Source: Sapria himalayana
Taxonomy: Eukaryota > Streptophyta > Magnoliopsida > Malpighiales > Rafflesiaceae
DNA: 64,000 nucleotides
Reading direction: 5' to 3'
NCBI GenBank assembly: GCA_029783825.1
Contig: JAREIK010003123.1
Span: 562,501 to 626,500, forward strand
The translations under genes were made by a program, and so were the position numbers. The notes under the pieces were generated by a model. The model saw nothing but the letters and a program-made list of their open reading frames with translations. It did no database searches and was not told where the DNA came from. Each line of letters opens with the position of its first letter. Positions within the stretch are counted from its first letter, which is position 1. Positions 35,421-48,239 of the stretch are shown here, piece after piece.

Positions 35421-38200
35421 AAGAAGATAAAGTTGTGGTTATGCCCAACACAGTGACTTTAGTGATGGAAAATGAAAATGGCTTAAGGAAGGATAGATGT
35501 CAAAGGGACCACTATGATGGGTATAATAAATTTTAGGATACAAGAGGAATTAGTTTATCAGAAGCTTATATATGAACCCATGACTATGCACAATGTCATG
35601 ACTTCTGAGTTATAAAAATATAAGCACAAGGAAAAGGTGCAAGAAAAAGCTATGGCTATGCACAATTCCTTGAATTCAGAAAAATATAAAGAAAAAAAAA
35701 GACAAGCACGTGGTCAAAGTTGCAATTGATATAGTGTGGTAACTTTGGGGATCTAGGATGAAAAGGGGAAATGGAGTGGAGAAGAAGAAGCCACAAAACC
35801 CACTAAAGTTATGGAATCAAATGAGAAGACAACCTTGGAGATGAGTTTAGTTGAAAAAAGGTTGAAAGAAGAGAACAACAAGAAGGAAGTAAAGCAATAT
35901 ATTAAAAAAATTATGTGGACATTAGAAAACTCCAATTAAGTTAGAGAGATTTTGATTGTCTAGCAACAAATATTAAATGTAATACTACTTGAGAGGTAAA
36001 CTAAGAATTGTTTTTTATACATGTGATGAAATAAATACTTATATCCACCACAGACTAAAATACACATGTCCAAAGATCTACAAGTATTTATAGACCATAG
36101 ACACTCAGACAAAATCATATAAATTTGTGGTGATGATGTATATTTATATTTTTTTAGTGGCAAACATTATTTCTTGGGGATGAACAATCATTTTAATATG
36201 ATCATTTGTTCGGTGTTTTATTTATCAAACATTCTAGTATAATTTGATAATTATGAATGATGTGTATATATGTAAATGGAGTGAATTCGTGTTTATTTCA
36301 TAATTTTTGATGTTTTGTAGAACTTTAATGAATAATTTTGAAATCCATAAGTTTTAGAGATATTTAGCTAAGGAGGTACATCCATAAGTATTTCGTAGTG
36401 TCAACATCCATTCTTATTTGAAACTTTATCTAGATGTTCATTGACAAATCTTGTATGTCATAATTATACTATCTCATTTGTACAATCTTTTCATTATGCA
36501 ACACATTCTCAATGTTTATGCTATTATCTTGGAGTTACAGTCATACTTAGCTCATAATATTATATTGGTTGTAATATTAATTTTTTATCACATCAACCAA
36601 GTGCCCCATTAGTGTTCAAGGTCATGACTAATTTTATTTAGACATTAAATAATTTTTATATGGCTTAATAATCTCGAGTTAGAGTCATGAATCTTTTATA
36701 AAGCCTTGATTTTTGAGCTATATAAAATTAAGGAGCCACAAGTATCATGTCAAAGCTATAATAATTATTCAATGTTACAACTTTGAAGTCACTAAATATT
36801 ATAAGGATATTACTCGAGTATGGTTATTTCCTAGGTTGTGGCTCTTCTTCTCAAAGGAAGGCATAGTTGTGACTTGTACGAGCAAACCAAGTACAAGTGC
36901 TGAAGCTAGTTACTAGCACCATAGCCACATACATATCTAGAAAGAAGCAAAGTCCATCATTGTGACCTCCACACAGTACTACGACCATATAACAATATAA
37001 GAAGTGGCCTCTACTCAACAACCACTTCATAGCATCATAGTCATCTATAGACAATACATGAGGAAGGCACAAAGCCGCAACTTTTTCATTGCACCAAAAC
37101 TTTGTGTTATAGAGAGATGAGACCTAAGTCATAGTTGTTTGTAGTGCCATGACATTGTATTAAAGAGAGATCAAGATGTTGAATTGAGTCATAGTCATTT
37201 TCCCAAGTCACAAGTTCAAGCCAAAGAGATGAAGAATGGAGTAGCAGCTTTCATTTGAAAGTCATAACTTTCTACTTAGACAAATGCAAAGCAATCTTTT
37301 AGATGCATTTAAACCATCACTAATGCACTAAATCTCATAAAAACTCCAAAGTTAAATTGCTTGGTCATGATCACAACTAAGACGATTGACTAGTGTGGAA
37401 GTTTATCATATGCATTTACTTTGGGTTAGTAAGAAGGGATTGGGGGGAGGATGAAAAAAAAATTTAAAATGCAAAGCAACCCAAGTATATAAGTATAAGT
37501 TAGATAATTTTCATAGGATCTCTTAGTCTTCTTCTCCTTCGATTTCATGAAACAAGCAAAGCCATGATAAATACTAATCCTAGAGAAAATTTTCACACTC
37601 TCTTGGTGTTCCACAAGTAATAAAGGGATGCATGAAATATGTTAATTCCTAGAGTTGGAGGGCATGACCTTTAAACCCCTTTTCTCAAGTGATTAATTTG
37701 GGCATTTGTATAAAATTAGCATGTTCTAGGGCTTCGACTATTTGGATTATGTGGCATAAGTGGTTTGGATAATTGATGTAATTATGTTAATCATCATTAG
37801 TGAAACTCAAGGTTTGTTTGGCTATGCTAATCATCATTAGTATAGTGCTTATTTTGAACTTCATTATATATTTTTTAGAGGGGCTAGTTCTTGATTGGGA
37901 TGAACTTTATATAGAATGTTCTCCAAAGGAGTTCACCATCATCATGGAAGTCTCATCTTTTTTAAAGATAATGGTGACATGCAATCCTTGAGACATATGT
38001 GAGTGTGTTGTGACTCACAAGGCAGTGACAATCTTTGTTTGCTACTTTTACTCATATGGTTCCCACTAGTGAAACTCAAAGGTATACATTAATTATATTA
38101 GTATAGTGCTTACGAAGATGAAAGTGAAAATATATACAAACCATACCAATCATTGGTCTTCATGACAATGAAAGCTGGTTAATAAGAGCATCCATACGAA
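35421..38200. other. Retroelement-associated non-coding stretch
   Basis: No recognised domain. It lies between the Athila-like integrase and the LTR-like modules, where such elements carry a long 3' spacer. Bases 36600-37380 are rich in CATGAC/GTGACT words like those at 1341-1800. A Lys/Glu-rich open stretch at 35740-35940 could be element-derived but matches nothing I know. Confidence 0.45.
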
Positions 38201-38209
38201 TCAACTATC

Positions 38210-39430
38210 AAGGGTAGTTGATAAAGTTTCCTAAAAGATATGAGATTATGAATGATCCTAATGCAAGGATTCATTATTATTTTGGTGGTGATGTACCATG
38301 GGGGGTACCATTGAGAAGAACCCAATGGTGACAACCACTTTGTATATCATTGGGGTAAGGGATCATTTCATAATACCCATGTCCGGCATAATATATGTCA
38401 AATGAAGTAATGGTATTAAATAAATTAAATAAATAAATCCTAATACTAAGATTATTTAATAATCTAAGAATCTATTATACTAAAAATGGCTTATCTCTTG
38501 TCAAATATCCAAACTACCAATATAATCCTTGTGAGATCGATATTTAGACAAAAGTCTATTATACTATTTGTATGACCCATGCACTTGCAAATCTCAATGA
38601 TGAGGTACTCTTATCAATAAGCTTTTGAGTTATTACCTAACTAATTAAATTAGAGAGTGTAATAAAGTTGCAACACATACCTATGAGTTTTTCCATAGTA
38701 TACAAGTTATGTATCTACCATGGTAGATTATGAAAGGTAGGTAATGGGGCACACACAAATAAGGATGACATGTATAGTGGTTACATCCCTATAAAACAAT
38801 CATGCTTGTATGTCTTAAACAAATGAGATTAATAAGAAGATATTTATTAAATTATCATGAGAATAATGCTTATGAAGCTGAAATGATAAATGAAATTAGT
38901 ACCATATTATCTCAAGTCATTGAGATAATTAGAAGCCTAAGAATAGAAGTTCACACTCAAAATAATTATCAAGGGTAGTTGTCATATTTCCTAAAAGAAG
39001 TAGATGTGATTTGGAATGATATGTAGTTTTGGTATTAAAATAATAAGGGAACAACTACTTGAGGATTATGTTTGGTAGTGATAGTTCAATGGATGACAAC
39101 AACCATGTATGCCAAGATATAACATGAGAATTTCACACTAATATATCATTCGTCTAATAACTAATCATAATATTGACCAAATTACTAAGAAATATCATCA
39201 TGCACAAGTATGTGCACCTACCCTAGAATTTAAGCATTTTCTAAAGGAAGGAGTATATATAGTCAACTCAAATAATTTTTGGTTCATTGTTGATTGATCA
39301 AACTATCAAAACAATCCCTATGGGATTGATATCAAGACTTATGTCCACTATATTACTTGTATTATCTTTATTCTTGATTGATTAGCTCTTTATAAGCAAT
39401 ACGTTAGCTACCATTGATGACTACTTTGAA
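38210..39430 (+). repeat. Two LTR-like modules, forward orientation
   Basis: Two diverged direct copies (about 38210-38640 partial, 38640-39430). Each ends in a block like CAATCCCTATGGGATTGATA followed by ACTATATTACTTGTAT (39320-39365; the first copy near 38525-38570). Similar blocks close LTRs of Athila/Tat-type gypsy elements. The same module recurs at 63051-63930 in the same orientation (for example AAATTAGTACCATATTATCT near 38900 and its match near 63290). Confidence 0.6.
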
Positions 39431-39449
39431 TATGTAATTCTATCCTCTG

Positions 39450-40100
39450 ACCTCTAATGTGTTGAAAATGTTAAATAATTTGGTAATAAATATATTTATA
39501 CTTTCAACTTCATAATTATCATATGCATGTCAATTAAAATGTACTTTTTCATAAATCTCACCTATAGAAAACATACAAGAAGAAATGATTCACAAGGTTG
39601 TCACCGCCATATGAAATATTTCCACTTGCTTATATCCCATGACTAACCTATCACCATCCATCATGACTTACACATAAGTCATATGTTATGGTGAAACTCC
39701 CAGGATAAATATACTATATAATCTCCACTTCATTTGAATATCAATTCTTCTAAGAATAAGTATAATGGATTAGTCATAAATATATTTGTACTTTTGATGT
39801 CATGAGTCCCATACTCACAATAATTATACTTATCTCAATTTTAGGCTTTTAAGCATAGGCTTATCTCTCATACTAAGATTAGAAGGATTATTACTTTTTT
39901 TCTATTGTCCTCATGAGTATGCTTTAAGACTTACCTATCACCATCCATCATAACCAATACACATAAACCTATGATAGTGTAAAAATTTTAAATCTCAATT
40001 CTAATTAGCATCCACATCTATCAACATTCAAACCACAATATAAATCAAATAAGTATTATCCATTGATATCATCATAACACAAGTACAATAAACCAAGGAA
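39450..40100 (-). repeat. LTR-like modules, reverse orientation
   Basis: Two partial copies marked by GGTAATAAATATATTT (39480) and CATAAATATATTTGTAC (about 39778). Each is followed by a CCTATCACCATCCATCAT block (39646 and 39937), the reverse-complement counterpart of CATGGTAGATTATGAAAGG near 38720. A direct match lies at 62761-62820, which is part of the inverted LTR around the CACTA insertion. Confidence 0.5.
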
Positions 40101-40649
40101 TTGTATCAGAGTATTTACTTTAGAATATTCTTTTATAAATGTCATGACTTTGTGAAAGATCAAGGAATTGTTACCTATCATTTTTTTTAATTAACCATGA
40201 CTTGTTGTGAAGTCATGACATCAAAGATCACTCTCTAAATCTTTTGTTGTTATGGCTTTGGAATGAATCACGACTTCAATCTTTACTCTTTAGATCCCTT
40301 TTGTTGTGGATTTGTCTCCTACCATGATTTCCTTCATTCATTATGCATGTTAATTCATAATGTCTTTAAAAGTAATTAATTTTTTTTGTTACAAAGCTAT
40401 CTTCTCATGTTTGTTCTAATAATTAACGATGTTATCACATCCTTGTCTCTTACTTCTAGTAAATTAACAATCAATAGTTGATGTTCATTCACTTGTACTT
40501 TTCTATAATCTCTATAATTCCCTCAATTAGTTATCCATGTTTTTGAAATGCAAAATTCATTATTTCAACCTTTGTCTTAATATCTTCATGGTAGATTGAT
40601 TTTGATCATTTGGAAGTTATGAATTTGAAAAATATCATGACTTCATAAT

Positions 40650-40668
40650 AATCTTCTTCTTCAAAGTT
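40650..40668. repeat. LINE target-site duplication, 3' side
   Basis: AATCTTCTTCTTCAAAGTT, repeated exactly at 44047-44065. Confidence 0.9.
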
Positions 40669-43600
40669 TTTTTTAATTTTTTTTTTCACAGACAACTTAA
40701 TAAAAACAACTCATACATTTTACAGAAGACTAAAGAGTTGGCTGATTTAGGCAAGCCCACCAATTCCTAGGTACCAAATAAGTTTTATGCATCATTAATA
40801 CACATAAAACCACAAACTAACCATAATAGAAATAAATCTAATAGAGAATAAAAAGTTAAAAGTTAACAACGTAGTAAGTTCTGCTTTCCCTCTAATATGT
40901 CTTTTCTTTTTAGATCTACCTCACCATTTCTCGGCTAGTTCCATCGTGCATATCCTCATTTTATTCCCTTTTCCTTTTCTATACTTATGACTTAGAAGAG
41001 ACATCAACACCACAAATAAAACACTTGTTTTACCCATTGTGTCCTTATACTTGGCCCTAGATCCTATCAAGCTCTCATTCCTAATTTTCTCCTTATTACA
41101 TGTTACAGCTCCTAGCCTAGGCCTTTCATTTCTCCTATGCTTCTACTATTTTCTAATTTTTGGCTTACTAGCCAATGCTATGTTTTCGATTAGAGAATCT
41201 ATCCTGAATATGATTCTTTCTAGTAAAATTTTTTTATCTCTAAATCTAATATCATTTCTTTCTTTCCATATTTTTCACATTATCAGCAATGAAATATATC
41301 TTTTAATCCATGGTATTTCCACCATGATTTTCATATTCATGGGTGTCTAGTTTGAGTGTTTGTTTAATCATATAGTTTAAGGTATTCATATTAAGAAAAT
41401 ATTTCCGCCAGATCTTTTGGGAATCTTTGTAGTGTAATATTAAATGAATACCTGACTCTTCATTTGGGTAATTATTGCGTTTGAAAGCAAAGTTAAAACC
41501 TTTTTTGTTTTAATATATCCTCTATTGGAATGAAATTGTTTAATAATCCCCAATCAAAAAATGATATTTTTTGTGGAATATGTTTATGCCATTATCCAAT
41601 GTGATCCGTAGTTATTTCCCCCTTAGTATGAAAAAATTCCTTTGAAAACTTAAAAGTGATTAAACCTTTATTTGGTACCCATATCAGTTTATCCACTAAT
41701 TCTTTTCTTACCTTAATAATTCATTCAATCATGCTAGGAGGAACTACCTTGTTTAGTGTATCAATATCCCACTCATTTTCTTGATAAAATTCTTTCACAT
41801 GAGTATCAGGAAGGCTTGTTAAGTGTGGGTGTGCTTACCTTTTCTAACTCCATCCACTTATCATGTCAAAAGAATATTTTCTCATTTCCCAATTTCTAGG
41901 CTATATACTCTTCTATTTGGATATTTTTATTTTTTATTCTTTTCCACGATAGGGTGTTTATATATCTCTTCTCCGTTTTGGGGAATTTGGACAATAGTAT
42001 ATGTCCCTCAAAAATATATTGAGGAGAGACTGCTTGGTATGTAATTCCCACCATAATTTGATTTCTATCACTCTTGATATATCTTTTATATTTCTAAATC
42101 CTAATCCATCTTCTTCTCTTGGCTTACATAGATTTGTCCATTTCGTCTATCTCACATGTTTTAGGTCTTTTCCATGACCTCATAAGTATTTAGACATATA
42201 TATTTCCATCATCTTAATAATCATAAGAGGTGGTTTAACCACATGAATAAGATATAGTGGAATTCAAGCAAGGACATGTTTAATTAAAATAAAATTTCTC
42301 CATTTGATACAAATTTATTTTACCATATGTTGATTCTATTTTAGAACTAAGTAAAAATTTTATCAAAATATTTGCTCTTACTTTTTCTTTGGAATAGATG
42401 ATAGTCCAAATATGTGATGAGAAAATCTTGATTCTCCATTCCAAATAAAAATTTTAACTCGGCAATCTTATTAGGTTTGGTTTTTACTTCGTAGTAAAAT
42501 CTAATTTTATTTTTGAAAATTGATTGTCTGGCTCAAAATTTGCTCATACTTTCGGAGTACTTTCTTAACCTTTTTATTGGAGTTACTTGGCTCATTGGAA
42601 AATATCATGTTAACATCCACATATGCTAAGTGGCTAATGATCACATGGCTTCCAGAAAGATATCTCACTTCTGGATTCATTTCATAAAGTTCATTCAGGC
42701 TTCTGGACAAATATTCCACCATTTACGCAAAAAGGGTCATCGATAAGGAGTCTCCTTGTCATAGTCCCTGAGTTGATTGGAAGAAACCAACCACTTCACT
42801 ATCGATCATTACTAAGAACCAATTATATAAAACACATTGATGTATCATACTCTTTTCTGAGAAGGGAATCCCAATTTAGTTAACATCCTTCCAAGATAAG
42901 GCCAATCGACCCTATCATAGGCTTTTATAATACCTAGTTTAATAATCAAGTTTCCATCTCTAAAGTCTTTCGAGATGAGATGGGTCATTTCTTGTGCCAG
43001 TAAAAATTATTGAATATATTTCTTCTTGGTACAAAATTGGATTGATTCTTTAAGATACATTTATGGAGCATTGTTTTGACTCAGAGGGTCAATATTTTAG
43101 AAATGACTTTATACGACACAATACTTCCAGGTATATAATCCTTCCACATCATTAAATTATCTTTTTTGGGATAAAGTGATATCATAGTGCTAAAAAAATA
43201 ATTTTATGAATTCTTCATCATTGAAGAAACTCACGAAATCTTCCCAAATATTTCTCTTTACTATTTCTCAACAAGTTTTATAGAAGAAAGAAGAGAATCA
43301 GTTTGTGTTGGGCATGTTATCATGTTTGATGGCAAATACAACTTCCTTAACTTCTTCTAATGTTGGGGCTCTACATACCTTCTACCTTTCCTCATTTGAG
43401 ATCACCTAGGGGATACAGTCTAAACTATCTTCAATCACCTCATCTTTTGTAAGGAGCTTCTAATAGAATGTTATACTTGATATCCTAATCTCCTCTTCAT
43501 TGGTTAATAAGTTGTCATCCTCATTCCTTAACTGATTGATATGAGATATAGTAACATACTTTTTAACCAACGAATGGAATAATTTTGTATTATTATCTCC

Positions 43601-44046
43601 TTCTTTAAGATATTTTACCATAGATTTATGTTTCCAATGAATTTCTTCCTTGAGAAGCATATCCTCTAATTTGTTTCTAGCTTCTTTTAGTTTTTCTCTA
43701 CTCTCCTCTTTTTTTATCAAGTCTCATTCACATTCTGCCTTCATAACAAGATCCTCTACCTTAATGACGTTTTTTAAAAAATATCTCCAAAAACATTATT
43801 TTAAGATCGAAGACCTAGTTTTAGTCAAAAAAGTTTATGGACATATTTCCTTAGTCCAACTTTGTTGGTGGGATAGTTCCTTTTTGTATTCACAAACTCA
43901 TGATAGTCTTTGTGTTTTACTCCCATATGTCGAAATCTAAAGCAGATTTTTTTAATCTATCATTATTCCATTTAATTAGAATAGGAAAGTGATCTGGCAA
44001 TGCCCTATTTAGATGTCTTACTCTCATCGAAAAAGTTTATCATTCC
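40669..44046 (-). mobile_element. L1-type LINE retrotransposon, 5'-truncated
   Basis: A minus-strand non-LTR element of 3.4 kb bounded by an exact 19-bp duplication. Its 3' end is marked by a T-run on the plus strand (40667-40686), the complement of a poly(A) tail. No LTRs. The 5' end starts inside the endonuclease, so it is truncated, as most LINE copies are. It is inserted in the minus-strand Athila-like element. Confidence 0.88.
41040..44046 (-). pseudogene. LINE endonuclease end, reverse transcriptase and C-terminal region
   Basis: Minus-strand reading: VRHLNRALPDHFPILIKWN (about 44025-43970), the end of an apurinic-type endonuclease. Then WKHKSMVKYLKEGDNNTKLF (43460-43720 clean stretch), the linker typical of plant LINEs. 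RT text includes KAYDRVDW-like (about 42920), VEYLSRSLNELYEM (42720) and SHLAYVDVNMIFSNE, where the catalytic YADD reads YVDV. The C-terminal part keeps WKERNDIRFRDKKILLERII (about 41280-41200), the usual LINE tail motif. Many stops and shifts; not active. Confidence 0.82.
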
Positions 44047-44065
44047 AATCTTCTTCTTCAAAGTT
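44047..44065. repeat. LINE target-site duplication, 5' side
   Basis: Exact copy of 40650-40668. Confidence 0.9.
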
Positions 44066-46600
44066 ACTTGCACTATTTTCTTAGCTCTAAATTACTTTTA
44101 ATTCATTGTCTTCTTTATTTTATTTGGGCCAACAATCTTATAGAAAGCACTTCCATCTAAAATATATATTTTGCTAATGAGTTATGCATAGAAGGTTATC
44201 TATTCTCAAACAATTTTTCTCATTGTCATTTAGATTCTAGAAGCCATTGTAGAAGTTAAACTTTACTTTCTCATTGCCCACATGAAGTGTGAAAGTTTTC
44301 TTCTTGATATTTATTAACATCTATCTATTAGCTAAAAATACTCATTCCTAGATCATTAAAGCATATTAATCTTCTTAATCATCTAACATAATAAAATTAG
44401 CCGTTTATGTTGAATGATTCAATATTGACTAAAACGCCTTAGATAATCTTTTATGGAACCTTAATTAATCGATCAGCTATCTATAGCGAGTAATGAATTG
44501 GAGTAATTTTACTAAGATTCAACCTTTATACTATTGATAATGACATCAAGTTGATACTTGATCCTGAGACAAATAGTGCTTCCAAAAAGTGTGCTCCCCA
44601 TGAATGCACGGAATTATAAACCTTTTTGGTTCAAGAGTCTATGTTGAATGATTCCATTGTACTTCTTGGTCATATTTATTATTTCATATGTCTCCAACTT
44701 TCTCATACTACTCAAGATGTCTTTCATAAACTTTACATAGTAGGATATCTGAAAAATGACTTTAGCAGATGAGATGTTAACTTTCAACTTTCTAAAGATA
44801 TTGTGAAACTTCTCAAATTACTCATTGAACTTTCCCTTTCTAAAAATTATATGTAAAAAGAAAATTATGTGGGTGATTTTTTTTACCATTTGCATAGTAA
44901 TTATCTTTAAAATTATCTTTCTAATCCTTTATTTAAGTGATATACATCTCTTACTTTTTTTATGCTTATCTTGTGTCATGGCTGGGAGGCATGAGTCAGG
45001 CAATGAGTTTTTTGGTTGCTACAACTTTGGAAAATGTCATTCCATCAAATGTTGTGGCAATGGGTGGTGCAACTTTGGAAAAATTAACAATAATATTAGT
45101 CAAAGTTGTTCCCTCTTTCAACATCTCTTCTAGCTTGCTCTTCCATTTTCTCCCCCGTCGAACTCTTTCCCACTTCTAAGTATTATGGATATACACCTCT
45201 TTGATTTTTTTTCTATATTACTTAGTAATCAACATATGTTATTCTCCTTTATAGATAGTGCACGTTTCCCAAGTTGACTTTCAATAATCTTCATCATGTT
45301 GTTCGTGTGTTATAATTATGTTTCAATCCTTTCAGTCTGCTTCTTCTGCAGATCATTCTTCTTTGTTGTCTCCTTGAGCAATGGGAAAATATTATCTATA
45401 ATTGATAGTTTTTTCTACTCTCTCTGGGTGATTATAATTGGAGCTCAATACTTCTTTCATTTAGTATATATTTTAGTTACTACCAAAATTTTATTAGAAT
45501 TGATCCATATTCTTCCATACATTTCCATAACTTCTAAATGAAAGTGTTTGTTATTTTTTCACATTTTGATAGTAATGTGTGGGGGAATTGTATCCAGGTC
45601 TAAACAGATACCTTATATTCTGTGGAACATTTTCTTCATCCACTTGATCCATGGGGTTGAATTTGGCTTCCTACTATTGAAAAATAGTAATTTTTTTCAC
45701 ACTAAGTCTTATTATTTTGGGCTCCAAACTTATTAAAAAATGCATCTAGTGTTAACTCTATTTCTGTTAGTCTATCCAACTATAATACTCTAGCTTGGTT
45801 TCTTATAAAATTATTTCATTAGTGTTTGATAGAAAATGGGCTTCCTCAAGTAACTTGTTCATCATCAAACTACCCAAGGTTGAATGAATATATTGTGCAC
45901 CTCATCTTGTAGTTCAACTCATTGAAAAATGTTTGTGTCGAGAACAATAATTCAAATCCATGTTGTGGGCACCTCTATAATTATATTTTTAATAGATCTC
46001 AAGTATCATATAAAGTCTAATGCTTCTCTTGCTAAAAATAGTTTATCTCTCCCATTAGTTGAGAGAGGTAATTTGAGGTGGGAAACACTTGGTAAGGAAA
46101 GCTAGCACAAGTTCATCTCATCAGAATCAACTCCTATTCTTGCCTCTCAAATAAAATGAGAAAAATCTAAACTTTATAGTATCTGAGCTAACTCCATTCA
46201 TCTTCACCATGTCACACATCTAAAATTAAATTACAATATGGCTCTTTAGATCTTATAAAAATCATTCTTATAATAACATTCAACTAAAAGTGGCTTACTT
46301 GTATTGATTAAATATGAATCCAATCATAACTATACATTATTTTTGGCTACCAATAGTCTCCTAAGGACCAATGAGGAAGGAGTTGTTGGATAGTTCATTT
46401 ATCACTACCTAGGTGATTTTCATTACTATTATTTTTTTAGGTTCTTTCACTCAGCTCTCTATCTCAATATATCATCCTTTTTCTCTCAATTTCACACTCT
46501 AGAGGCATTAAATTAGTCTCAGATCTTTGATTCATCAAAGTTTATGGGCTACAAAACAAACAAAACAAAATTAACAAAAACAAACAATATATAAATATAA
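44066..46600 (-). pseudogene. Athila-like gypsy gag-protease remnant
   Basis: Minus-strand text in order: a gag block RCPQHGFELLFSTQTFFNEL (about 45980-45920) followed by YSFNLG; then KIIESQLGKRALSIKENN and RCISIILRSGKEFDG (about 45290-45180), matching the ITLRSGKEL motif of Athila gag. Next are FRKLKVNISSAKVIFQI and KFMKDILSSMRKLETYE (about 44800-44700), then the protease region with ADRLIKVP-KII-GVLVNIES (about 44480-44400). The LINE interrupts it at 44066. Stops are frequent. Plus-strand reading frames at 44825-45179 are shadows of this gene. Confidence 0.8.
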
Positions 46601-46708
46601 ATATATCATAAACACTAAACAATTATAATTATCCAAATAATTAGAAATAGAACTATTCTTTTGCCAGAATAGTTAAGTTAACTCAGGTTAACTAATCAAA
46701 CTAAATAA

Positions 46709-46726
46709 TCTTCAATAATGATACCA
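46709..46726 (-). promoter_or_regulatory. Eroded primer-binding site of the Athila-like element
   Basis: On the minus strand TGGTATCATTATTGAAGA directly precedes gag. Against the Athila/Calypso tRNA-Asp site as I recall it (TGGCGCCGTTGCCGGGGA) it differs at 9 of 18 positions, all C-to-T or G-to-A. The alternative is a tRNA-Met-type site, since the first eight bases fit TGGTATCA. Confidence 0.55.
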
Positions 46727-46730
46727 AAAA

Positions 46731-47087
46731 CTTATAATGAATTTATTATAGTACCAAAAATGATTACTTATGATATAGTCCTAAAAGCTCATTGGATAAT
46801 TATTTTCATCCAAAAAAGTTCTACAAGTATATGAGTCATACATTAGTAAAGTTGGATGTAAGTAAAGATATCAATCTAATAGGTGGTTTTCATCCTTGTG
46901 TATGTTGAGATTTCTTTAGTATTTGAACAATATTATGCTAAAATATTGGATGAAAGGTAGATTGACATGAATATGCCCTAGTGTCCCCATGGCATATAAG
47001 ATTATTGTCAACCTTAAACTATCACTTCCAAGGATAATACTCTTGTAGTGTCCCTTTTATATTTAACCACCAAAATAATACTTGTAC
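46731..47087 (-). repeat. Inverted Athila-like LTR, U5-side part
   Basis: The reverse complement contains AGATTGATATCT with ACTTACATCCAACTTTACTA (near 46860-46890), the counterpart of the GGATTGATATC block at 39325-39365. Bases 46930-47050 match the reverse complement of about 63440-63550 (GGATGAAAGGTAGATTGACAT and neighbours). The CACTA element splits this LTR; the other part is 62685-63050. Confidence 0.6.
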
Positions 47088-47090
47088 AAT
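47088..47090. repeat. CACTA target-site duplication AAT, left
   Basis: AAT directly before the terminal repeat; the same triplet follows the right end at 62682-62684. CACTA elements make 3-bp duplications. Confidence 0.75.
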
Positions 47091-47420
47091 CATTACAAAA
47101 AAAAAACTCAAATAGCTAGAGAAATTTTCCTAGCTATACAGGCTTACTCCGTCGCTAAATAGAATAACAATAGATTAACAACAGAAATTATCCTATGATA
47201 AAGTGCTTGTCGTAAAATAGTAACGAGAAAAAAAAATTTCCTAGCAAATTTTTGAACGATGAAAATTCGCTAGCTAATTATATATTTTTCCATACTAATT
47301 TTGATCGAAATAAAGAGTAGTAATTAATATTTTTTGACTGAATATATACTAATAATTCCTTAACTAAATTAGCGAGGAAAAAATCCCTAACTATTTTCAT
47401 TCCAAAGTAGTTTTTACAAT
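47091..47420. repeat. CACTA left subterminal region
   Basis: After the terminal repeat come AAATAGCTAGAGAAATTTTC, CTAGCTATAC, CTAGCAAATTTTTG and GCTAGCTAATTAT, repeated words in both orientations. Such subterminal motifs are transposase-binding sites in known CACTA elements. Confidence 0.7.
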
Positions 47421-47504
47421 TTTTTTTACAAAAAATTTGATTACATATTTTAAAATTTTTATATTAAATTGAATAAAAATATATACTATAAATTATTTTT
47501 TATT

Positions 47505-47745
47505 ATAAACAAAAAGAAAAAGCAGTTAAGAAATTATTATGACAATAATTACATAGTTAAAACAAAAACATATCATAGGTATATAATCATTTGAAATAAA
47601 ATCATCATCCTCATCATTAGCTTATGCATTTGTGCTAGGCTCTCCAGTGTGGTTTCTCTACTGGAACTTTGTGTGCTATTTGTCTCATCAATGCTGCTAG
47701 CTATGACTCCATATAGGACATCTGCTATTGTATTACATCTGGTAC
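47505..47745 (-). pseudogene. tnpA 3' end, first copy (A)
   Basis: Minus-strand reading gives a C-terminal tnpA-like tail (Q-Q-MSYMES-LAAL, then QIAHKVPVEKPHW). The same GCTATGACTCCATATAGGA block occurs at 47700-47718 and, with one change, at 50551-50569 (copy B), and the downstream AGTTAAAACAAAAACAT block also matches. Copy A keeps about 110 bases that B lacks. The two copies lie about 2.9 kb apart and bracket the PP2Ac fragment. Confidence 0.7.
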
Positions 47746-48239
47746 TGCTTAGAAAAATTATTTTGAACATCCTCAACAACATAATTATCAACACTAAAAC
47801 ACGAATCAAAGCCACAATATTATAAACTAATGAAAGACACACTCTAAACACAAAACAAAAGCAAAAACACATGAAGAAAAATATTACTTAATTTCTAGAT
47901 GCATTGGTTGACCAGATCCAATGACTAAAGCATCTAGAATTTCAAGCATTTTACTGATATCTTTCATTCTTTTCAAGGGTTGCATATCCAAAATAGTACT
48001 TATCATCGAGCATGTTCTAGTCCTTGATCGATGCTTTGTCTACAAATACAGATAGAGGCTTATATTTTTTTACTAAGAAGATGATGAAGTATAGTTATGA
48101 AAAAAAATAAACAAAAGAGAAAACTCATCAACGAAATAACAAGCTAGAAAACTAATCAATGACATAACAAACCAAACAACTAATTAAATAATATAGTGTA
48201 GCTAGAAGAAGTAATTAGAATACAAAAATGAGAACCCAT

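Noticed and set aside
41039..41350. Plus-strand hydrophobic frame resembling a membrane protein
   Set aside because: It is the shadow of the LINE C-terminal region on the minus strand (WKERNDIRF motif).
44825..45179. Two overlapping plus-strand reading frames, one Cys-rich and zinc-knuckle-like
   Set aside because: They lie antisense to the Athila-like gag, whose RCISIILRSGKEF motif is on the minus strand; the cysteines are a by-product.
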